From positions 1 to 26,673 of IMG/VR virus record IMGVR_UViG_3300017725_000058: DNA of 26,673 nt; one strand, 5' to 3'. This stretch comes from a virus. A program made the translations under genes and the position numbers. The stretch's first letter is position 1. Each line of letters starts with the position of its first letter. Below, piece by piece: positions 18,435-26,413 of the stretch. Under the pieces are notes generated by a model. It saw only the letters and a list, made by a program, of their open reading frames with translations, was not told the origin of the DNA and did no database searches.

Positions 18435-18808
18435 ACAAGAAAGAAACAACAGAATTAACTGAAAAACAAAAGACATTTCTCTCTGTTCTATTTGGAGAAG
18501 CTAATGGTGATCCAAGAACAGCTGCAGAGATTGCAGGCTATGCTCCCACCTCATATCCGAAAGTGGTACAAGGTTTAAGAGACCAGATCATAGAACGTGC
18601 CGAAACGGTATTAGCAGCTCACTCACCGAAAGCTGCATTAAGCATAGCCAACGCAATAGATGATGATGGATCTATACCTGGTGCTAGCATTAGAATGGAA
18701 GCAGCAAAACAGATACTGGATAGAGTAGGTGTAGTCAAGAAAGAAAAATTAGATATTAATGCCAAAGTCGCCCATGGTATATTTATATTACCAGCCAAAG
18801 AAGCATAA
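18425..18808 (+). CDS. Terminase small subunit
   Basis: A 127-residue protein that fits phage terminase small subunits: an N-terminal LTEKQKTFLSVLF helix followed by RTAAEIAGYAPTSYPKVVQG, a helix-turn-helix-like unit for recognising packaging sites. A central helix of the oligomerisation type comes next (about 50-75), then RMEAAKQILDRVGVVKKEKL, a signature-like segment shared with many small terminases. It would bind the packaging start and recruit the large subunit, encoded about 310 bases downstream. No Shine-Dalgarno is obvious; it overlaps the preceding membrane peptide gene. Confidence 0.8.
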   Translation: MLLDKKETTELTEKQKTFLSVLFGEANGDPRTAAEIAGYAPTSYPKVVQGLRDQIIERAETVLAAHSPKAALSIANAIDDDGSIPGASIRMEAAKQILDRVGVVKKEKLDINAKVAHGIFILPAKEA

Positions 18809-18909
18809 TGAAATCTATATTATATAGAGTATATATTTGGTCAGGAAAAATACATAGTTGGTCGTGGACAATGCTATATGGGAAACGAAACAATGAGCCT
18901 AGGACATAA
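18808..18909 (+). CDS. Small Trp-rich protein, 33 aa
   Basis: A 33-codon frame starting in a TAATG overlap with the small-terminase stop. It has three tryptophans and a basic tail (VYIWSGKIHSWSWTMLYGKR). Short Trp-rich peptides with SxKLHxWSW-like content occur at this place in related phages. It overlaps the next gene in another frame by 17 to 32 bases. The function is unknown. Confidence 0.5.
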   Translation: MKSILYRVYIWSGKIHSWSWTMLYGKRNNEPRT

Positions 18910-19126
18910 AAAAAGAATTTCAAGAACTGTTCCATTTGGTTATAAAGTAAGTGAGCAGGATAATAAGTTATTAGAGCCGATCCAAGAGGAACTTGAAGCT
19001 ATAGAACAAGCAAAACAATATATTAAAAGTTGTTCCTATCGAGAAGTTGCTGGTTGGGTAGAAAGAAAAACAGGCAGATATATATCTGCACCAGGCTTAA
19101 GAAAGGTGTTGTCAAGAAGTGAATGA
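18878..19126 (+). CDS. Small HTH-like protein upstream of large terminase, 82 aa
   Basis: The protein contains RTVPFGYKVSEQDNKLLEPI, then EELEAIEQAKQYIKSCSYRE, and VAGWVERKTGRYISAPGLRK. The PFGY start and the later SYREVAxWV...ISxxGLRK unit recall the C-terminal recombinase region of serine recombinases and may form a helix-turn-helix. No catalytic resolvase domain is present, so it is a stand-alone accessory. This type of gene is common just before the large terminase in marine phages. The start could be 18878 or the ATG at 18893 (MSLGHKKR); neither has a strong ribosome binding site. Confidence 0.7.
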   Translation: MGNETMSLGHKKRISRTVPFGYKVSEQDNKLLEPIQEELEAIEQAKQYIKSCSYREVAGWVERKTGRYISAPGLRKVLSRSE

Positions 19127-20735
19127 TATACCACCACCTAAAAAGAAAAAGAAAAGTATAGCTAAAGCAAAACGATCTGCTAAAGCTAGCATTAGTGATA
19201 TAGCTAAACAAGTACAAAAAGCAAAAGATGATTATCACAATGCACAAAAAAAATTAAAGAATAAAAAAGAAGCTATTAAAAAAGCTGACAATGTTCTAGA
19301 AAATAAACAAAATATAGTTGTTGAAGATGATCTAGAAATAATACCATCAAATGTAAAAAAGGCAGTACAAGAACAAGAAGTTATATTTGAACCTAATGAA
19401 GGACCTCAAACACAATTTTTAGCTGCATCAGAACGAGAAGTATTTTATGGTGGTGCAAGAGGCGGAGGTAAATCATATGCAATGCTTATTGATCCACTTC
19501 GTTATTGTGATAAGGCAAAACACAGATGTCTACTATTAAGACGTTCAATGCCAGAGTTAAGAGATTTAATTAATCACTCACAACAATTATATCCTAAAGC
19601 ATACCCTGGTGCTAAATGGAGAGAACAAGAAAAAGAATGGAGATTTCCGTCAGGGGCGAAAATAGAATTTGGATACGCTGAGAACACTACTGATGCACTT
19701 CGATATCAAGGTCAATCTTACACATGGATTGGAATCGATGAGCTACCACAATATCCCAATCCAGATATTTATAATTTTCTAAGGTCATCTCTTCGATCAG
19801 TAGATCCAGAGATACCAGTGTTTATGAGAGCAACAGGCAATCCAGGTAACGTTGGATCAACATGGGTAAAAGAAATGTTTGTAGATCCTGCTACTCCTAA
19901 TACAAGGTTCTCTATAAATATTCAAACACCAGTTGGTAATAGGTCTATAACTAGAAGATTTATACCAGCTAAGTTACAAGATAATCCTTATCTAATGCAA
20001 ACAGAGGATTATTATATTATGCTAGCCTCTTTGCCTGAAGTGCAAAGAAAACAATTCTTAGAAGGAGATTGGGGAGCTTACGAAGATGCTGCTTTTCCTG
20101 AGTTTAATAGAGCAGTTCATGTAGTTGAACCCTTTGACATTCCTAGAAATTGGCATAGGTTTAGATCTTGTGACTGGGGATACTCATCTCCCGCATGCGT
20201 ACTATGGTTTGCAATTGATTTTGATAATAATCTTTGGATTTACAGAGAACTATATACAAAAAAAGTTGTAGCAGATGTATTTGCAAGAAAAGTATTAGAG
20301 ATGGAGAATGGTGAGTATATTCGTTATGGCATATTAGATTCTAGTACCTGGGCACGAAGAGGTGATGTAGGTCCAAGTATAGCAGAAACAATGATAACTG
20401 CAGGATGCAGATGGCGACCATCTGATAGATCACCTCGAAGTCGTATAAATGGTAAATTAGAATTGCACAAACGTTTATCAGTTAGAGATAAAGGAGATAC
20501 AAAACAACCATCCCTTTTTGTTTTTAATAATTGTATAAATTTAATACGAACACTACCTCTACTACCGTGTGATAAAAATAATCCAGAGGATGTTGATACA
20601 CACACAGAAGATCATGCATACGATGCATTACGTTATGGATGTATGTCTCGCCCCATTAACCCACAAGGAAATGGTTTTGATGATTTTGGTAAAAATAAAA
20701 CATTTAAACCAGCAGATAGAATATTTGGATACTAA
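19119..20735 (+). CDS. terL: Terminase large subunit
   Basis: The DNA-packaging motor and nuclease, 538 residues. Walker A is G111-G-A-R-G-G-G-K-S119, Walker B is I204-G-I-D207-E208, and the coupling motif is T239-G-N-P242. The nuclease metal residues are D352 (SCDWGYSS), D407 (YGILDSS) and D498 in HTEDHAYDALRY. The N-terminal 80 residues are lysine-rich and helical and are not part of the usual core. The start is a GTG at 19119, overlapping the previous gene by eight bases; an ATG at 19123 is in another frame. It should cut concatemers and pump DNA through the portal encoded downstream. Confidence 0.95.
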   Translation: MNDIPPPKKKKKSIAKAKRSAKASISDIAKQVQKAKDDYHNAQKKLKNKKEAIKKADNVLENKQNIVVEDDLEIIPSNVKKAVQEQEVIFEPNEGPQTQFLAASEREVFYGGARGGGKSYAMLIDPLRYCDKAKHRCLLLRRSMPELRDLINHSQQLYPKAYPGAKWREQEKEWRFPSGAKIEFGYAENTTDALRYQGQSYTWIGIDELPQYPNPDIYNFLRSSLRSVDPEIPVFMRATGNPGNVGSTWVKEMFVDPATPNTRFSINIQTPVGNRSITRRFIPAKLQDNPYLMQTEDYYIMLASLPEVQRKQFLEGDWGAYEDAAFPEFNRAVHVVEPFDIPRNWHRFRSCDWGYSSPACVLWFAIDFDNNLWIYRELYTKKVVADVFARKVLEMENGEYIRYGILDSSTWARRGDVGPSIAETMITAGCRWRPSDRSPRSRINGKLELHKRLSVRDKGDTKQPSLFVFNNCINLIRTLPLLPCDKNNPEDVDTHTEDHAYDALRYGCMSRPINPQGNGFDDFGKNKTFKPADRIFGY

Positions 20736-21103
20736 TGGATATAGACAATAAAAAATTAAGAGTTGGATTTCAGGATCTAACTATTGAAGTAAGAGATGCA
20801 GATTTTAGAACAGATAATCTAACAGATTGCTATGGACATTATTTGCAAAGAGAAAATAAGATACAAATAAATACAAATTTAGAACAACACGATTTATTAA
20901 ATACAGTAATTCATGAAATTTTACATGCATGCTGTTATGTTGGTGGGCTCACAACTAAATCTAATCCATTATCAGATGAGGATAAAGAAGAAGTTGTTAC
21001 TAGTACTTTAGCCAATCAATTACATATTGTCTTACGAGATAATCCGTGGCTCTTAAAATTTATACAAGAGTCATTATTAAAAACTAAAAATAAGGAGAAA
21101 TGA
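20735..21103 (+). CDS. HExxH zinc metallopeptidase-like protein, 122 aa
   Basis: The motif V58-I-H60-E61-I-L-H64-A within a helix is the zinc-binding site of gluzincin or SprT/ImmA-like peptidases. E85 or E86 in DEDKEEVVTSTLANQL, on the next helix, is a possible third ligand. Beta-prone sequence precedes the helix, as in those minimal proteases. Position between large terminase and portal suggests a role in capsid maturation or in processing a virion protein; the target is unknown. It starts in a TAATG overlap with the terminase gene. Confidence 0.8.
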   Translation: MDIDNKKLRVGFQDLTIEVRDADFRTDNLTDCYGHYLQRENKIQINTNLEQHDLLNTVIHEILHACCYVGGLTTKSNPLSDEDKEEVVTSTLANQLHIVLRDNPWLLKFIQESLLKTKNKEK

Positions 21104-21104
21104 C

Positions 21105-21284
21105 ATGGATATCATGAAAAAATATAAACAAGGTGATTTAGATGAAGTAAACACTTCACCTGATAGACCTGCCAATAATATGCCTGCTGTTGAAGAAGGT
21201 GGAAAAAATGAAGATGCACCTAAAGTAAAAACTAATATGGTAGACGGCAAAGTATTTTCTATGGCTGACGAACGAGACTACTAA
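21105..21284 (+). CDS. Hypothetical protein, 59 aa
   Basis: AAGGAG seven bases before the ATG supports the start. The protein is polar and probably disordered (MDIMKKYKQGDLDEVNTSPD at the start), ending in a more ordered NMVDGKVFSMADERDY. Its place between the metallopeptidase and portal genes suggests a small capsid-related protein, possibly a protease substrate or tag; that is inference. No family recognised. Confidence 0.6.
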   Translation: MDIMKKYKQGDLDEVNTSPDRPANNMPAVEEGGKNEDAPKVKTNMVDGKVFSMADERDY

Positions 21285-21300
21285 AAATTAGGTACATTAC

Positions 21301-23460
21301 ATGGCTGATGACAATATAGGACTAAGAGATGATATAATTGTAGGATTAGGTGAACCTGATGAAACAGAAAAAACACCAACCTATGATGATTTTGCTAGTC
21401 TTCAAGGATTAATTAAATCTAGATTTAATAAGTCAGAAGATGCTAGATTATTTGATGAAAGCAGATGGCTTAGAGCATATAAAAACTATAGAGGAATCTA
21501 TGGTTCTGATATGTCTTTTACAGAAAAAGAAAAATCTAGAGTATTTGTTAAAATAACAAAAACAAAAGTTCTTGCCGCATTTGGTCAATTAATTGAAGTT
21601 CTTTTTTCTAGTGGAAAATTTCCAATAGGAGTAGAGCCTACCCCTATGCCTGAAGGTATAGCAGAATTTGCAAGGGTAAAGCAAGACAATGAACCTGAAC
21701 AAAAACCTAAAGAAGAAAATAATTTAGTAGATCTTTATGGGTATCCAGGAGATGGTAAAGAAATGGCTCCTGGTACTACAACAACAGATTTACTAAGAGG
21801 AATAAAGAATGATTATGAAGGTATTGAATTTGCCGAAGGTCCTTCTCCACAATCTCCTGCTATGCCACAAATTGAACCAGCAAGACAGGCAGCTGAAAAT
21901 TTAGAAAAATTAATTCATGATCAGTTAGATGAAACTAGTGCTATAACAGTATTACGGCATGTTTTATTTGAAATGGTATTACTAGGCACTGGAGTTTTAA
22001 AAGGTCCTTTTACTCATGATAAAACTTTACATAAATGGGATACAAATGAAGAGGGAGAGCAAGAATACAGGCCTCAATCTAAAACTGTTCCAAAACTAGA
22101 AGCGGTAAGTGTATGGGATTTTTACCCAGATCCAGATGCAACAACAATTCAAGACTGTGATTATGTAATACAAAGACATTCATTAAATAGATCTCAGCTT
22201 AGAGACTTAGCTAATAGACCTTTATTTAGAAGAGGTGCTATAGCTGAGTGCATAAAGATGGGTGAAAATTATGAAGTTCGTGGATTTGAAACGGCACTAC
22301 TTGATAGAGAGAATGTTGATGATCTTAAGAAAAAAAGATTTGAAATATATGAATATTGGGGATCAATGGATGCAACTCTTGCAGAAGAGGCAGGCTTAGA
22401 AATTGATGAAGATTTTGATGAGTTATCTGAAGTACAAATAAATGCTTGGGTATGTAATGGCCATATACTTAGATTAGTACTAAATCCTTTTACTCCTGAA
22501 AGAATACCGTTTCATGTAACTCCATATGAAATAAATCCATATCAATTTTTTGGTGTAGGCATACCAGAAAATATGGAAGATGCTCAACAAGTAATGAATG
22601 GTCATGCAAGAATGGCTATTGATAACCTAGCATTAGCAGGTAATTTAGTGTTTGATATAGATGAAACACAACTAGTACCAGGACAAGATATGAGTATATA
22701 TCCTGGTAAAATATTTAGAAGACAATCTGGTGTAACAGGAACTGCAATAAATGGATTAAAGTTTCCTAATACAGCAACAGAAAATTTAATGATGTTTGAT
22801 AAGTTTAGACAACTGGCAGACGAATCGACAGGTATACCATCTTACTCACATGGAGCAACTGGTGTACAATCAACAACAAGAACCGCAGCAGGTATGTCTA
22901 TGTTAATGGGAGCTGCTGCATTAAGCATTAAAACAGTAGTTAAGAATATAGATGATTATTTATTAAGACCCCTTGGTGAATCTTTATTTTCTTGGAATAT
23001 GCAATTTAATCAAAACGTAGAAAATATAAAAGGTGACTTAGAAGTAAAAGCAAGAGGGACATCTTCTCTAATGCAAAAAGAAGTAAGGTCACAAAGATTA
23101 ATGACATTTATGCAAACTGCAAATAATCCTAATATTGCACCGTTTGTTAGATGGCATTCTATCTTAAAAGAAATTGCTAAATCATTAGACATTGATCCAG
23201 ATCAATTAATTAATGATCCAGAGAATGCACAAATTTTTGCAAAAATAATGGGGATGACAAATGGAAATCAACAAACTCAAAGCCCTAGTGGCGGACAACA
23301 GAATGTGGGGGCTCCTAACGGAATACCTCCAGGCTCAAATCCAACAGACGCATCGGGAGTTGGAAACGGCAACATCGGCACAGGAAATGTTCCGCAGCCA
23401 GGGGAAGCTGGTTATGCTGAAACATCTCCTACAACTCCGAGAGCAGTTAACGAAAGCTAA
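21301..23460 (+). CDS. Portal protein
   Basis: A 719-residue protein matching podovirus portal proteins in size, position and sequence style. It has a helical N-terminus with DESRWLRAYKNYRGIY and a middle with RIPFHVTPYEINPYQFFGVG and IPENMEDAQQVMNGHARMAI. A C-terminal helical part holds STTRTAAGMSMLMGAAALS and KNIDDYLLRPLGESLFSW. It should form the dodecameric ring through which terminase pumps DNA. The last 66 residues are Gly/Pro/Asn/Ser-rich and low in complexity. Their DNA is about 50% G+C, against a third nearby, because a second gene is encoded there in another frame. Confidence 0.9.
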   Translation: MADDNIGLRDDIIVGLGEPDETEKTPTYDDFASLQGLIKSRFNKSEDARLFDESRWLRAYKNYRGIYGSDMSFTEKEKSRVFVKITKTKVLAAFGQLIEVLFSSGKFPIGVEPTPMPEGIAEFARVKQDNEPEQKPKEENNLVDLYGYPGDGKEMAPGTTTTDLLRGIKNDYEGIEFAEGPSPQSPAMPQIEPARQAAENLEKLIHDQLDETSAITVLRHVLFEMVLLGTGVLKGPFTHDKTLHKWDTNEEGEQEYRPQSKTVPKLEAVSVWDFYPDPDATTIQDCDYVIQRHSLNRSQLRDLANRPLFRRGAIAECIKMGENYEVRGFETALLDRENVDDLKKKRFEIYEYWGSMDATLAEEAGLEIDEDFDELSEVQINAWVCNGHILRLVLNPFTPERIPFHVTPYEINPYQFFGVGIPENMEDAQQVMNGHARMAIDNLALAGNLVFDIDETQLVPGQDMSIYPGKIFRRQSGVTGTAINGLKFPNTATENLMMFDKFRQLADESTGIPSYSHGATGVQSTTRTAAGMSMLMGAAALSIKTVVKNIDDYLLRPLGESLFSWNMQFNQNVENIKGDLEVKARGTSSLMQKEVRSQRLMTFMQTANNPNIAPFVRWHSILKEIAKSLDIDPDQLINDPENAQIFAKIMGMTNGNQQTQSPSGGQQNVGAPNGIPPGSNPTDASGVGNGNIGTGNVPQPGEAGYAETSPTTPRAVNES

Positions 23461-23464
23461 ATAG
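23261..23464 (+). CDS. Overprinted gene inside the portal 3' end, 67 aa
   Basis: An ATG-started frame, shifted +1 relative to the portal frame, lies almost wholly inside the portal gene. It encodes a compact helical protein (MEINKLKALVADNRMWGLLT at the start, KLVMLKHLLQLREQLTKAK at the end), with the pattern of small proteins that follow portal genes in related phages (EYLxxxIxxTHxxLE...YRxQG). In the portal frame the same DNA encodes low-complexity sequence, and its base composition (101 of 200 G or C) differs sharply from the flanks. This implies that the 67-residue frame is the constrained one. A GGGG lies about seven bases before the ATG. Confidence 0.72.
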   Translation: MEINKLKALVADNRMWGLLTEYLQAQIQQTHRELETATSAQEMFRSQGKLVMLKHLLQLREQLTKAK

Positions 23465-23467
23465 ATT

Positions 23468-25411
23468 ATGGCAATATACGATAATCCACCTTCAATAGAT
23501 CCTAACACTGGACAAATACCTGATTATAAACAAGTTATGGTACAAGATACAGATGCTAATAGTCCTACTTATGGACAATATATTTTAAAATATGAGTATA
23601 CAATAGGGTCTACTAAAGTGTCTAATTCATTGCTTACAGAAGCTAGAACAGAATATGATCAATTTGAAGGAGATGCTGGAAGTGAAGATGGCACTGATGA
23701 TGGTACTGATGATGGTACTGATGATGGCACTAATATTACAAGAATAACACAAGGTAGAGGCGGAGAAAGAAGGGCAAGAGAAGAAGCAGCTAGACAAAAG
23801 GCATTAGCTGAAAGTCTTTCAGGAACGTATGATCCTGAAGCTATGACTAATTTTGCATACGGTGGAAATTTTCTTACAAATCTTGTTATGTCCGAAGTTC
23901 CAATTATTGGAGGACTGTATGCTTTTGGAAAGTATAGAACTGCTAAAGAATTAAAAGACAATTTTGGAATTGATAAAAAAGTATATGGTCAAATGCAAAA
24001 AGAAATGAAAGAGAACAATCTAACATTTGATCAAGCATATTCTAAAACACAAGGCGGATCAGCAATGACAGCTACAGATGATCCTAATTATGATCCATAT
24101 GGAAATATTTATAGATCAGCTACAGGAGCAACAACAGGACGTGCATTTGGTAGTGGATACGAAGGATATAGAGACAAATCTATATCAGAAGAACGTGGAG
24201 GTTTTATTCAAGGAACTGGAGAAGCACAAGAAAAAAGCAGCTGGGATAAGATAAGAGAAATGGTAGGCTATGATAAAGACCTTAGTCTTGATTTTAGTAG
24301 AGAATCATATTCAGCAAATACTAGTCCAGCAGAGTTTGATAGGATTGCACAAATAAATAGAGATTATGCCAATGCTGTTGAAACAGGAGATTATAGTGTA
24401 TTTGGAGTTGAGAAGGATACAACAGATACTCCTGGCAACGAACTCTCAGCGCTAGATCAAATAGCAGAAACAGCTAATGAAACTAGTGCAGATACTGATC
24501 AAAGTGGAGAAGCTACAACAGATTTATCAAATCCAGGAAGTGGCTATGGTTGGAGTAGTGTAAATGGTTCTACAATGACTTCATCATCTACAAGTACTAA
24601 TACAGATGGTACTACAAGTATTAATGAATCAGGATTGACAACAGCTAATAATGTAGTTAGTGAGGGTACTGGAGGAACAAGCGGATATAGTGAAAGTGAT
24701 GTGTCTAATGCTCAAAGCACTATTGATGGTTCTGTTAATACTGGCGGAAATGCCTATGGAATGGATAATGGTGTAAGTGCAGTTGGATGGGGAGCAACTA
24801 CTGATAGTGAAGGCAATACCAGTTATTCAGGCACAGTAACTTATGGTGGTTATAATGCAGGAACAGGAACAAGTACTCCTGTTGGCAATGTAACAACAGG
24901 AGGTCCTAATACAGGCGGTGCAATTAGTAATCCAGATGGTGCCTATGGTAATAGTAATAATAGTGGTGGTGATGGTGAATGTTTTTTAGCAGGAACTCTT
25001 ATTACTATGGCAGACGAAACTAAAAAACCAATTGAAGAAATAGATCTTATGGAAAAGGTTGCAGTTGGAGGATACGTTGGTGGAGTTGGTAAATTTTTAA
25101 CAGATGAATTATATAATTATAATGGAGTTAAAGTATCTGGCAATCATTTAGTTAATGAAAATAATAAATGGATGTATGTTAAAGATTCTAAAAATTCAAA
25201 ATCATTAGGTGATGATACTCACGTTGTATATGTTCTTGGAACTGAACATAGAAGATTATTAATTGAAAATATTTTGTTTACAGACTACTTAGAAACAAAA
25301 GAACAAAAAATGTTTATAGCAAAAGGAAGTGATTATTTTTTTAATTCACATGCAAAAATAGGCAATGAAATTGCACAAGAAAATTTAGATACACTTAATG
25401 CAAAAACTTAA
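23468..25411 (+). CDS. Virion-associated protein with C-terminal Hint domain, 647 aa
   Basis: A long mosaic protein. Residues 1-65 are mixed. Residues 73-88 are a four-fold DGTD-type repeat and 98-118 are a basic helix. Residues 340-503 are a low-complexity Gly/Ser/Thr/Asn region typical of fibres or linkers. Residues 505-612 are a Hint (hedgehog/intein) domain with nucleophile C505 in ECFLAGTLITMAD, S557-G-N-H560 as the block-B histidine, and FTDYLETKE near its end. No extein follows: only a 35-residue tail. The domain may therefore cleave or transfer the long N-terminal part, as in hedgehog or bacterial intein-like proteins. It directly follows the portal gene. Confidence 0.82.
   Translation: MAIYDNPPSIDPNTGQIPDYKQVMVQDTDANSPTYGQYILKYEYTIGSTKVSNSLLTEARTEYDQFEGDAGSEDGTDDGTDDGTDDGTNITRITQGRGGERRAREEAARQKALAESLSGTYDPEAMTNFAYGGNFLTNLVMSEVPIIGGLYAFGKYRTAKELKDNFGIDKKVYGQMQKEMKENNLTFDQAYSKTQGGSAMTATDDPNYDPYGNIYRSATGATTGRAFGSGYEGYRDKSISEERGGFIQGTGEAQEKSSWDKIREMVGYDKDLSLDFSRESYSANTSPAEFDRIAQINRDYANAVETGDYSVFGVEKDTTDTPGNELSALDQIAETANETSADTDQSGEATTDLSNPGSGYGWSSVNGSTMTSSSTSTNTDGTTSINESGLTTANNVVSEGTGGTSGYSESDVSNAQSTIDGSVNTGGNAYGMDNGVSAVGWGATTDSEGNTSYSGTVTYGGYNAGTGTSTPVGNVTTGGPNTGGAISNPDGAYGNSNNSGGDGECFLAGTLITMADETKKPIEEIDLMEKVAVGGYVGGVGKFLTDELYNYNGVKVSGNHLVNENNKWMYVKDSKNSKSLGDDTHVVYVLGTEHRRLLIENILFTDYLETKEQKMFIAKGSDYFFNSHAKIGNEIAQENLDTLNAKT
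23687..23734 (+). repeat. Four 12-bp tandem repeats (DGTD-type)
   Basis: Four consecutive copies of GATGGYACTGAT (the last is GATGGCACTAAT) encode DGTD three times and DGTN. Copy number could vary between strains by slippage, changing the length of an acidic spacer in the Hint-domain protein. Confidence 0.85.
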
Positions 25412-25892
25412 AGCTAGATTATGGAATCTAGATAAAGACTATGATACTATAAAATTATGGTGGAAAGAATACGATTGGACAAGTCCTCCAAAAGATTGTT
25501 TACCTCCAGATGGAATTATTGTAGAATATAATAATATTCCAATATGTTGTACAGGAATTTATTTTGGACTAGGATGTAAATTTGCTTTTATGGAATGGGT
25601 ATTAGTAGATAAAAAACAAGATTCAAAAATTAGATACGAGTGTTTAAAAAAATGTCTTGATTCTATATTTCAATTAGCAAAAGTAAAAGGATATAAACTT
25701 ATTGGCCATACTACTTCTGAAAGTAAACTATATGATCGTTATGAAAAAGATCATGGCATGATTAAAGTAGATCCTATACTAACAGGATTTTTAAAAATAA
25801 TAACAAACAATAATGAATTTAAAACTGTAGACGATATAGACTTTATGGTTGGAGATGAATACTACAAAGAAATAAATAATAGGAGAATATAA
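25398..25892 (+). CDS. GNAT-like acetyltransferase-fold protein, 164 aa
   Basis: The sequence follows the GNAT order of elements: a strand and helix (ARLWNLDKDYDTIKLWWKEY), DGIIVEYNNIPICCTGIYFG strands 2 and 3, FAFMEWVLVDKKQDSKIRYE (strand 4 into the acetyl-CoA-binding turn) and a helix, CLKKCLDSIFQLAKVKGY, then LIGHTTSESKLYDRYEKDHG. The classic Q/RxxGxG/A loop is not obvious, so catalysis is uncertain. It overlaps the Hint-protein gene by 14 bases, and a similar pair occurs in other phage structural regions. It might modify that protein or a host target. Confidence 0.65.
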   Translation: MQKLKARLWNLDKDYDTIKLWWKEYDWTSPPKDCLPPDGIIVEYNNIPICCTGIYFGLGCKFAFMEWVLVDKKQDSKIRYECLKKCLDSIFQLAKVKGYKLIGHTTSESKLYDRYEKDHGMIKVDPILTGFLKIITNNNEFKTVDDIDFMVGDEYYKEINNRRI

Positions 25893-26357
25893 ATGGCAAA
25901 CGGAAATATGCAAGGGGCAGGAATGATGGCCTCAAACCCACAAGAAAATAGAATGCCCATGGAAGAATCAGTAGGGGGTTCTATTGTTGACGGTGGCAGA
26001 TTTCAACAGGCAGTGTCTAATCTATCAGATGAATCAAGTACTATACTTGAGCAACATTTAACTCCTCCTGTAAAAAAAGCTATGGCAGAATTGTTTGGCC
26101 CTGAAGTTGTAGGAGTCTTAAAAGATTTTGGCCCAACAGAACCTACAATAAATATACCAGTTTCGATTGTTTCTCAAACGTATCCTGCAAAAACTATAGA
26201 AGAGTCTATAGAAATGATGGGACAAGATTTTGCTAGTAAAGCATCATCTAGTATGAACAATCAACAAGTTTCTAACCAACAAGGATTAGGAAGCTCTCCT
26301 GCAATGATGACAGAAGAGCAAAATAATGTGCCACCTGCTAAGCCAATAATGGCCTAG
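25893..26357 (+). CDS. Hypothetical protein, 154 aa
   Basis: TAGGAG seven bases before the ATG supports the start. The first 35 residues are Met/Gly/Asn-rich and flexible. Residues 36-95 are more ordered (FQQAVSNLSDESSTILEQHL, then PPVKKAMAELFGPEVVGVLK), and the last 35 residues are Gln/Asn/Pro-rich and disordered. The position between the portal-proximal genes and the probable scaffold gene suggests a minor structural or assembly protein. The family was not recognised. Confidence 0.7.
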   Translation: MANGNMQGAGMMASNPQENRMPMEESVGGSIVDGGRFQQAVSNLSDESSTILEQHLTPPVKKAMAELFGPEVVGVLKDFGPTEPTINIPVSIVSQTYPAKTIEESIEMMGQDFASKASSSMNNQQVSNQQGLGSSPAMMTEEQNNVPPAKPIMA

Positions 26358-26358
26358 C

Positions 26359-26372
26359 AGCCCACTAGGGCT
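26359..26372 (+). promoter_or_regulatory. Small intergenic hairpin before the scaffold gene
   Basis: AGCCC pairs with GGGCT over an ACTA loop. There is no T-run, so it is not a terminator; it may stabilise the downstream transcript, mark a processing site, or mean nothing. Confidence 0.3.
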
Positions 26373-26413
26373 ACCCTTCCCATAAGGCACCCAACTCAAC
26401 TAAGGAGGATATT

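Noticed and set aside
20324-20605. Minus-strand frame opposite the large terminase
   Set aside because: The terminase frame is certain there, and the opposite frame has no ribosome binding site; the same applies to the other long frames opposite the polymerase, helicase and portal genes.
23687-23734. CRISPR-like repeats
   Set aside because: The repeats are contiguous 12-base units without spacers and encode DGTD in frame.
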